A DNA stretch of 64,000 bases from the NCBI GenBank assembly GCA_030748735.1, contig JASMLK010000132.1, positions 1 to 64,000 on the forward strand, given 5' to 3'. The stretch's first letter is position 1; every line of letters begins with the position of its first letter. Below are positions 34,810 to 43,600 of this stretch, piece by piece. The notes under the pieces are model-generated. The model saw only the letters and a list, made by a program, of their open reading frames with translations, searched no databases and was not told where the DNA came from. The stretch is from Myxococcota bacterium (GTDB lineage Bacteria > Myxococcota_A > UBA9160 > UBA4427). The position numbers and the translations under genes are program-made.

Positions 34810-35319
34810 TCATTCCGGCACTTCATTTGGCGAGCCAGCGAAGTCGTCTCGACTGAACTGATAGATCGTGTTGGCCTTTTCGATTGCCTCGAATGGAATC
34901 GAGGTGTGTTGTCCGTCGATTTCGACACAGGCCGCGCCTGCGCTGAAGTCGAGCAGTGTTCCCTTGAATTTTCTTCGTCCGTCCATGGCAGTTCGGGTCT
35001 GGATCTGGACCTGGTTGCCAATGGCCGCCGTGAAATCTTTTTCTCTTGCCAGGATCCGGTCGAGGCCGGGTGATGAAACCTCCAGTCGATAGCGACCGGT
35101 CATATAGTCGGCTGCATCGAGCTGGACTTCTATTTCGCGTGACGCCGTTTCGAGGTTCTCGATCGAAACCCGCCCGCTTCCATCTCGATCATCGATCACG
35201 ACACGAAGCAGACCGTCCTTCGAGGACCGCCTCACGACGGCATCGACCAGCTCACAACCGAAGTCGTGAAGCACCGGTTCGATCAGACTACGAAGGTCTT
35301 CAGGAATGTCGCGATACAC
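34810..35319 (-). CDS. rimP: Ribosome maturation factor RimP
   Basis: The 169-residue protein starts at GTG 35319 (GGGAG 6 nt upstream). Motifs LIEPVLHDFGCELVDAVVRRSSKDG and RYRLEVSSPGLDRIL identify RimP, needed for 30S assembly. An Sm-like C-terminal domain is present. Tandem copies of TTCCGGCACTTCATT near the 3' end slightly extend the tail. It begins the nusA-infB operon; the promoter should lie at 35320-35405. Confidence 0.92.
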   Translation of the reverse strand: MYRDIPEDLRSLIEPVLHDFGCELVDAVVRRSSKDGLLRVVIDDRDGSGRVSIENLETASREIEVQLDAADYMTGRYRLEVSSPGLDRILAREKDFTAAIGNQVQIQTRTAMDGRRKFKGTLLDFSAGAACVEIDGQHTSIPFEAIEKANTIYQFSRDDFAGSPNEVPE

Positions 35320-35407
35320 CGAAGCTCCCTCGCCTTCCCTGGCTTTCGCTCCCTTTTTGGAATCCCGTTTTCGAATCTCGTTGAGCCCAACTCTTGAACC
35401 CGGCCAT

Positions 35408-35432
35408 AAAAAAAAGCGGACGCGCGTCCACT
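35408..35432 (-). terminator. Rho-independent terminator between pyrD and rimP
   Basis: On the minus strand AGTGGAC-GCGC-GTCCGCT (one G-U pair) is followed by eight T. It would end the pyrK-pyrD transcript before rimP. The remaining part of the 35320-35595 gap shows a small TTGCC/GGCAA hairpin and nothing else recognisable. Confidence 0.75.
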
Positions 35433-35595
35433 TTCACGGCCTTGCTCGACACTCGTGCTCACCCGGCGATTGCCTGCGACGTCCGGCCAGCGGCGTCACC
35501 AGTGGCAACACGATTGACCGGAAATCTCGTAAGCCCGCAGAGGCTAATGGAAAGTTGCCGTCATGGCAATCGAAAGGCGGGGTCACGGCCGGCCT

Positions 35596-36513
35596 TCAGG
35601 GCGCCTCGAGGGCGCCGGTCAGGTCGGCGGTTCGGGCGAAGCCGTTCGCATCCGCGTAGGCCGCGATGCCCTCGGCGATCTCGGCGGCCGCCATGGGGTT
35701 GGTGTAGTTGGCGGTCCCCACCTGGACCGCGGTGGCGCCACACAAGAGAAACTTGATGGCGTCGTCGGCGTCCGTGATCCCGCCGATCCCACACAGCGGA
35801 AGTTTTACCGCCTGGGCAGCCTGCCACACCATCCGCAGCGCCAACGGAAGGATCGCCGGACCGGAAAAGCCACCGAGAATGTTCTTCAAGACCGGTCGGC
35901 GCGAGCGCACGTCGACATCCATCGCCTGTACGGCGTTGATCAGGCTGATGCCGTCCGCCCCCTCTCCCTCACAGACCCGAGCCATCTCGGCAATGCTCGT
36001 CACATTGGGAGACAGCTTCACGAGCAGCGGTGCGTCGGTCGCGGCGCGAACCGTGCGAACCAACTCCGCGAGCACCACCGGGTTCTGGCCAAACTCGATC
36101 CCGCCACTCTTCACATGGGGGCAGGACGCGTTGACCTCGAGGCCCGCCACCTTGGGCACGCCGGTGAGCCGTTTCGCCACCTCGGCGTAGGCGGGGATCT
36201 CGGTGCCGAACAGGCTCGCGATCACGGGCACACCGTCGGGGATCTCGGGCAGCTTTTCGTTGATGAAGGCTTCGACGCCCACGTTCTCGAGGCTGATCGC
36301 GTTCAGCATGCCCGCCCGCACTTCGGCGATCCGCGGGGGCGGGTTCCCGAAGCGCGGCTCGAGGGTCAGGCTCTTCGCCACGAAGCCGCCGATCCGACGC
36401 AGGTCCATGAAGGCCTTGAATTCGGTCCCGTACCCGAAGGTGCCGGATGCCGTAAGCACTGGATTTCTAAGCTCGATTCCGGCCAGGTTGGTGCGCGTGT
36501 CGACACCGCTCAC
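35596..36513 (-). CDS. pyrD: Dihydroorotate dehydrogenase, type 1B catalytic subunit
   Basis: The 305-residue FMN enzyme oxidises dihydroorotate to orotate. Motifs are NPVLTASGTFGYG, FVAKSLTLEPRFGNPPPR, NASCPHVKSGG (catalytic Cys in the class-1 position), LLVKLSPNV and GIGGITDADDAIKFLLCGATAVQVGTAN. GTG 36513 overlaps the pyrK stop (GTGA) and gives the normal 1B length, so it is preferred over upstream starts. It pairs with PyrK in an NAD+-linked complex. Confidence 0.92.
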   Translation of the reverse strand: MSGVDTRTNLAGIELRNPVLTASGTFGYGTEFKAFMDLRRIGGFVAKSLTLEPRFGNPPPRIAEVRAGMLNAISLENVGVEAFINEKLPEIPDGVPVIASLFGTEIPAYAEVAKRLTGVPKVAGLEVNASCPHVKSGGIEFGQNPVVLAELVRTVRAATDAPLLVKLSPNVTSIAEMARVCEGEGADGISLINAVQAMDVDVRSRRPVLKNILGGFSGPAILPLALRMVWQAAQAVKLPLCGIGGITDADDAIKFLLCGATAVQVGTANYTNPMAAAEIAEGIAAYADANGFARTADLTGALEAP

Positions 36514-37358
36514 GGGATGCCCTCCCATTCGAGGGTGTCCGCGTCGTAGACCGGGCCCTGCTTGCACACGAGGCTGAACCCGCCCTCGGCCATCGGGACC
36601 GCGCACCCGAGGCAGGCCCCGAAGCCGCAGGCCATGCGGTTTTCGAGCGCGACCCGGCAGGAAACACCGGCTTCACGGGTGAGCCGATGGCAGGCGCGCA
36701 TCATCGGCGTCGGCCCGCAGGCATAGACGATGGCGGGGTCGCCGCCCTCGGCGAGAAGCGGCCCGAGAACGTCGGTCACGAGCCCCTGCTCACCCCGGCT
36801 CCCATCCTCGGTGACGATGTGGAGTTTTGCCCCCAGCTTCTCGAAGTCTGACTCGGCCATGAGCAGTGCTGCTCGCCGCGCACCGAGGATCACGCTGACC
36901 GGCCCGCGCTCGAGCGCAGCCCGCGCGAGCGAATAAAGCGATGCGGTCCCCGTACCGCCCCCGACCAGAATGGCGTGATGCCCTTCGGGCGGCAGCTCGA
37001 AGCCGGTGCCAAGCGGCCCCACCATGCGAACGTGTTCGCCCGGCTCGGCCGCCGCGAGCAGCCTGGTACCCCGACCCTCGACCTTGTAGAGAACCGAGAC
37101 CTGGTCGAAATTGCCTTTGGAATCAGCGGTGTAGATCGCCATGGGCCGCGGCAACAGGGGGTCGTAGCGGGGCGCTGCGCTTTCCGCGCCGGGGGCCAGC
37201 ATGACGAATTGGCCGGGCTGCCACTGCGGCCATCGCTCGACCCGAAGCTCGATTCGATGGTTGGCCTCGCCTTCCGAGAGGTTCGAGACGACCTGCGCCC
37301 GAGCTCGAATCGGTGCGCCGGGATCGACGCTCGTGGGTGCGGTCTGGTCGGTGGTCAA
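36510..37358 (-). CDS. pyrK: Dihydroorotate dehydrogenase electron-transfer subunit
   Basis: The 282-residue ferredoxin-reductase-type subunit binds FAD (PLLPRPMAIYTAD), NAD (ILVGGGTGTASLYSLAR) and a [2Fe-2S] cluster. The cluster Cys are in ENRMACGFGACLGCAV and the distal LVCKQGPVYDADTLEW, typical of PyrK. It passes electrons from PyrD to NAD+. It is translationally coupled to pyrD by overlap. Confidence 0.9.
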   Translation of the reverse strand: MTTDQTAPTSVDPGAPIRARAQVVSNLSEGEANHRIELRVERWPQWQPGQFVMLAPGAESAAPRYDPLLPRPMAIYTADSKGNFDQVSVLYKVEGRGTRLLAAAEPGEHVRMVGPLGTGFELPPEGHHAILVGGGTGTASLYSLARAALERGPVSVILGARRAALLMAESDFEKLGAKLHIVTEDGSRGEQGLVTDVLGPLLAEGGDPAIVYACGPTPMMRACHRLTREAGVSCRVALENRMACGFGACLGCAVPMAEGGFSLVCKQGPVYDADTLEWEGIP

Positions 37359-37639
37359 GCTTCTCTACTCCCCTCGCGAAGCGAAGCCGAGGTTTACCAC
37401 GTAGGCCTTCCGCACGGAAGCCGAATGGGCGGAGCAGCCCACGTCGCACGAGCGGCGGAGCCAAACCCACTCGCCATGGACCGCGACTCCTCGAAAACCA
37501 GCAGCCGTGGTTTTCCGCAACCGGCAATTGCGGATCAAGGCGGCCGCTAAACGCGTCGATACGGCCTCCGGGCAGAACTGTTGAGATCGGTGCGCGCGCG
37601 GGGCGCCGATCCCGGGGAATCACGGGGAGAACCACGCGG

Positions 37640-40600
37640 GTGACGGCGAACGCGGACGAGTACAAGTCGGTCTTCGAACAAGATCCCTCCAACATCCAGG
37701 CCTTCAGTGCGCTCGAAGAGCACTACTTCATGGCCGGGCGTTGGAACGACCTCGCCACGCTCTACGAGCGTCGGCTGACCGCACCGGAATTCGAAGCTGA
37801 CGCCCAGCGCTCGGTTCCGATCCTGTTTCGGCTCGCGCAGTTATGCGAAGAGCGTTGTCTCGCCATCGATCTCGCAATCGAAAACTACTGGAAGGTCGCG
37901 AAGCTCGATCCCAGCTACCGCCCCGCCCTGCGTCAGCTCCGCTCGATCTACACGCGCCGCGAACAGTGGGACATGGTCCTGCAAATCGCCGAGATGGAAG
38001 GCGCGCTTGCGATGGAGAACCACCAGCGCGCCGACTTCCACACCGAACTCGGCAAGGTGTGGGCGAGTTGCCTGAACGATCCCACCGAAGCCCTCGGTCA
38101 GTTCCAGACCACCCTGGAACTCGTGCCCGATCACATCGAGGCGTTGAAGGGGCTCGCCGGCGTACACACCAGTCTCGGTCATCACGATCACGCAGCCGCC
38201 GCCTGGGAACGCCTTGGAGCACGCATGCGGGGGCCTGATCGCGCCAGCATCATGGTGGCCCTCGGTACGGTCCTTCGTGGACACCTCGGTCAAACCGATC
38301 GCGCCGTGGCGTGCTTCGAACAGGCCCTCGAAGACGATCCGCGCTGTGCCGACGCAATCGAAGCGTTGCTCGTCATCGCCGCTGCACGCGAAGACTGGGC
38401 GCTCGTCGCGCATCTCAATGATCGTCGCTTCGACATCGCGGCCGGTGCGCGAAAGCGGGCCGCCGTCTCGGTCGAAGCCGGCATGCTCTGCCTCGAGCGC
38501 CTCGACGACATCCAGGCGGCGCGCATGTGGTTCGATCGCGCGATCGAAATAGTCGATGACGACGTCACCGTGCACGAGGCCTATGCCGAACTCGAACGAC
38601 GCACCGGGAACCGCACAGCGCTTGCGCAGACGCTCGCGCGCGTGATGCGAATACGCGGCGACAAGACGCCCACCAGCACACTGCTCGAAGCCGCCGACCT
38701 GCATTCGGAAGCGGGCGAAGAAGAGAAGGCCGTCGAGCTGCTGCAACGCGCTCGCGAAAAGGCCCCCGACGATGCGCTCGTCGCCGAAACACTCTCGGAC
38801 AGCCTCGCGCGCCTCGGTCGCACCGATGAACTCATAGAGATTCTCGAGCAGCGCGCGGCCATGGCGAACATCGAACCCCAGGCCGAAGCCGAGCTTCGTG
38901 CCGAGATCGGACGCATTCATCTCGAAGACCTCGAAGACCTCGACACCGCGGTCGCGAGCTTCGCGCGCGCCTTCGAGATCGACCCGCGCATGAAGGGCAT
39001 CGCCGGACATCTCGAATCGCTCTACCGCAAGCGCGAAGACTGGACCGCGCTGCGAGCGCTGCTCGAAACCGCCATCACCGACGGACCACCGATCCGACGC
39101 CCCCACTTCCACGCCGCACTCGGCGAAGTACTGGAGCAGCAGTTCGACGAATCCGACGCTGCGGTCGAGGCCTACGAAGCCGCAATCGAACTCAACCCCG
39201 AATGCCAGACCGCGCACGACGGGGTCAACCGCATGGTTCACGCGTCGGGAGAACCCGAAGTGCTGCTGCGCGTTTGCCTGCGCGAAGCGGAAGTCACCAC
39301 CGACCGCGCGAGGCTTTCGGAACTCGTCGACAAGATGGTTCCGCTTCTCGAAGAACGAGACCGCAACGACGAAGCACTCGGCTGGGTCGAGCGCGTCTGG
39401 CAGTGGATGCCGAGTGACCGCCGAGTGCTCGAAGAAGTCATCCGCCTGCGCGAAGCACTCGGGCGGCACGAAGACACGATCGAACCCCTCGAACGACTCG
39501 ACCCGATCCTCGGCGGCGAGAGCCAGGCCCGAAACCGCCGAAAGCTGGCCGCGACGCACGAACGCGCGGGCAACAGCGACGAAGCCATTCGTTGGTGGGA
39601 AGCCACCGTCGATCGCGAGCCGAACGACGTCGAAGCCTTGCGGTCTCTCGCCGACCTGTACGACACCAGTGGTGACCTCGAAGCACTCGCACGCGCACGC
39701 CGGCGCCTTGCCGACGCGCTTCCCGAAGGCGAACGCGTCGCCGAACTCGAGCGGCTGGCGAGCCTGCTGGTCGACCGACTCGGTGACATCGATGGCGCGA
39801 TCGTCGTGCTCCGGAAGCTCGTCAAGTTTCCCGAAGACGAGCGTCCCGAAGGCGCATTCGATCAGCTCGAAGCCTTGCTGCAGCGCGCCGGCCGTTTCGA
39901 AGAACTGGCTCAGCGCTGGCTAGAACGGCGCCGTGACCTCGATTCCGGAAGTTCGGAGGCCTACGACCTCGACTTGCGCCGTGCGCGTCTCTACCTCGAG
40001 GACCTCGGCCAATTCGACCTCGCGGCCGAGATCTACCGCGCCCTGCACGAGCGCGACGATCAAGACGAGCGTGCCCTCGAAGGACTCGAGCGCGCCCTGC
40101 GCCTCGGCAACGACGCCGACCAGCTCGTGGACCTCTTGCAGGAACTCGCCGTTCGCGCGGACGACCCACAACAGCGGGCCGAACTCGAACTCGAACGCGC
40201 AACGCTGCTCGAAAAATCTCTCGGCGCGTTCGATGAAGCAAGCGACCTGCTCTCGAAAGTGGCCGGACAGAGCGAACTCGGCGCGCTCGCCGAACGTGCG
40301 GGCGAACGACTCGAGCGGCTGCTCGAACGAAGCGGTGAATGGGAAGCCCTGCGCGAACGACTCGAAGGGCGCCTCGGTGGCGCCGACGACGAGGCTCGCT
40401 TCGCACTCCACGAAGAACTCGCACACCTGTGTCGCGATCGACTGAACGACCGCGAAGGCTGCGTCGCGCATTTCGAAGCGGCGGGTGAACTGGCGCCCGA
40501 TCGCGAAACCATCTGGCACACCCTCGCGCTGCTCTATTCCGAACTCGACCGACCAGCCGATCAACTTCGCGCGATCGAACACGAACTCGACCTCGACGTC

Positions 40601-43600
40601 GACCGCGAACGCAAGACGATGTTGCTCGCACTCGCGGCGCGCCTTGCGTCCGACCTGCCCGACGCCGACGATCGTTGCAGCCGTCACTACGAGCGGCTGC
40701 TCGAACTCGAGCCCGGACACGCCGAAGCCAGCGAGTACCTGGTCGCGTACTACGAACGCGAAGATCAACCGGCCGACATCGTTCGCCTGCTCGGTGCGCG
40801 TCTCGAAGCCGCACTCGCCGGGCCGGACGACGAACCCACGCGCGTATCGACGGTGCTTTCCCTGCGCCTGCGAATCGCGGGCCTGCAATCGCAGCGCCTC
40901 GAGGACGACGAAGCTGCAGCCGCCACCCTCGAACCCGCGATCGACGAAGTCGGACCGCGCGGCGAAGTCGCGCGCCCGCTCGCGGATCTCTATCACCGTC
41001 TTTCGCGAAGCAACGCGCTGATCTCGCTGTGCGACCGCGCTGCCGGTGCGTCGAACGCTCCGGAAGAACGCGCGAGCTGGAATCTCGAACTTGCGGATAC
41101 CCTGCACAAAACGGGTGAGCGAGAGCGAGCAGTCGAGGCCTACGACCGCGTCTGCGAGGACCGACCCGACGATCGCGACGCACACACAGCGCTGCTCACG
41201 CTTCATCGCGAACTCGAGAACGTCGAACCGCTGGTCGCCTGCCTGGAGCGCGAACTCAGCAGGGCTTCCGAGCGAAAGGCGCTACCGCTCCGACTCGAGC
41301 TCGGCGAACTGCTCGAAACGAAACTCGATCGCCCGAGGGATGCGGCCAAACAGTACGACGCGGTTCTCGCCGAAGACTCCCGTCACCCCGAAGCCTACCT
41401 GCACAGCGTCGCCATCTCGCGCCGCCTCGATGACCCGGAACGCACGCGAGCGCTGCTCGACCAGGGACTCGAATGCGCAACGTCACCGGGTGACCGTGCT
41501 GCGCTGCTCGAACAGATCGGTGAACTCGAAGCCGGACCACTCGAAGACATCGCGGCCGCCGTCAGTCGCTTCCGCGAAGCGCTCGGTCAGGACCCGACCC
41601 GTCACAGTGCCCGCGAATGCCTGATCGAGATCCTCGGCGCCCTGGGACGCCACCAGGAACTGCTCGACTGCCTCTTCCTCGAAGCGCAGCAGAAGCAGGG
41701 TGACGAGCGTTGTGCCGTGTACGAACGCGCGGCAGGAATCGCACGCCGCGAACTTTCGACCGACGCGGCACTGCCCTGGCTCGAACGTCTACACGGAGAG
41801 CGCCCGGAAGACGCCGACGTGCTGCGACGCATTGCCGACGTCCATCGACAGGCGGGGCGCCACGAAGCCTTGCTGCGCACCCTCGAAACCCAACTCGCCC
41901 TGGACCCCGCGAGCGATGCGCGTCACGCGCTTCACTGCGACATGGCCGGGGTGTACGAACGAGACCTCGCCGCGCCGGGACGCGCGGCACTCGCCCTCGA
42001 AGCCGCGCACGAGATCGACGCCAACGACGCCAACGTGTTGGCCGACCTCGACCGCCTCTACGACGCCCTGGGTCGACACGCGGACCGCGCCCGCATGATC
42101 GAAGAGCGCATTCTCTGCGAGGGCACGAGCCCGAACCTGCTTCCGGTCCTTCACCGCGGTGCCGCGCGACTGTGGCAGGAACATCTGAGTGCACCCCACA
42201 CCGCCGTACGCCACCTGCTCCACAGCCTCGCACTCGGCGAAGCCGACGATGACGAACACCTCGCGTTGTTGCGGCGCCTGCAGGAATGCCTGCACCAGTG
42301 CGGCCGCCTCGACGGTTGGGCGCGCGCTGCGGAACGCGAACTCGAATGGCTCGAAGAACATGGCGATCGCGATCCAGCAGGTGAACACGACGCACGCCGC
42401 TGCGAACTCCACTTCGCCCTCGCCGAACGCTACGACCACGAACTCGCCCGACCGACCCGCGCCCTGGGCCACCTGCTGGCGCTGATCGACAACTGGCGAG
42501 GCGCACCGCTGTCCGAGGAACAGCTCGAGCACGCGGAAGCGGCGCTGCTCCGGCATTTGCGCGCCGAACACAACCACGTCGAACTCGAACGGCGCCTGGC
42601 CGCCCGCCTCGAGCGCGTCGGGGGCAACGCAGACGATTGGCTCGAACGCGCGCGTCTCGAAGACGAGCATCTCTTCATGCCCAGCGCGGCCCGCGCGGCA
42701 TATCGCGAGGTCCTGGTACGCGATGAGGAAAACCTCGAAGCGATCCACGGCCTGCACAAGACCGCGAAGGCCCTGGGCGATTGGCCCGGCGTGGCAGAGG
42801 CGATCGATCTCGAACTCGCGCTCTCGACACCTCCCGAACACGACGTCGCCTGTGGGTTGTTGCGCCAACTCGGTGAGATCGCGCGTGATCGACTCACCAG
42901 CGACGACGCTCACGAACGCGCCAATGACGCGTACCGCAAGCTGCTCGAACGCGTCCCGGGCGACCTCGAAAGCCTGCGCGCCCTCCAGTCGCTGGCCGAA
43001 GTCGGACAGGCCTGGGACGACGCCATCGCGCGCTACGAAGAAGAAGCCGAACACCTCGGCGAGGAAGAAAGCGAGCGTCGGCACGAAATCTGGCTGCGCG
43101 TCGCGGAAATCGCACGAGATCAGAATGGAAACCTCGACCGCGCCATCGAAGCCTTCGGTCGAGCCGATGGCGTCGCAGAACTGTCGCTCGAACGCACCCG
43201 CGAATGGGCCGACCTCTACCAAAAGGCGGAAGACTGGACACCTTTCGCCGACGTCTTTGCGCGTTGGTGCGACTCAGCGAATTCACCGGCGGGTTGCTCG
43301 GACCTGATCGAACTCAGTGAAGTCCTCGAATCGATCGGCCGCGAGCACGAAGCGATCGAACGCGCCGAGATGGCCATCGAAGCCGACCCACAGCGCGCGG
43401 CCGCGCACGAAGCCGCTGCGCGCTTGCGCGAAGCCAGCAACGACGCGAGCCGCGCCGCCGACCACTACGCCGCGGCGGCAGAACGGAGCGATTCGAGCAA
43501 GGCGATCGAACATCTGCTCTCGGCCACCCGGCTGATAGCGGAGCCCGAACCGGAGCGCGCGGCCGAACTGCTGCGACGCGCCCTCGATCACGACGCATCT

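Noticed and set aside
35434-35595. Riboswitch-like element between pyrD and rimP
   Set aside because: Only a small TTGCC/GGCAA hairpin is visible; no conserved riboswitch core could be matched.
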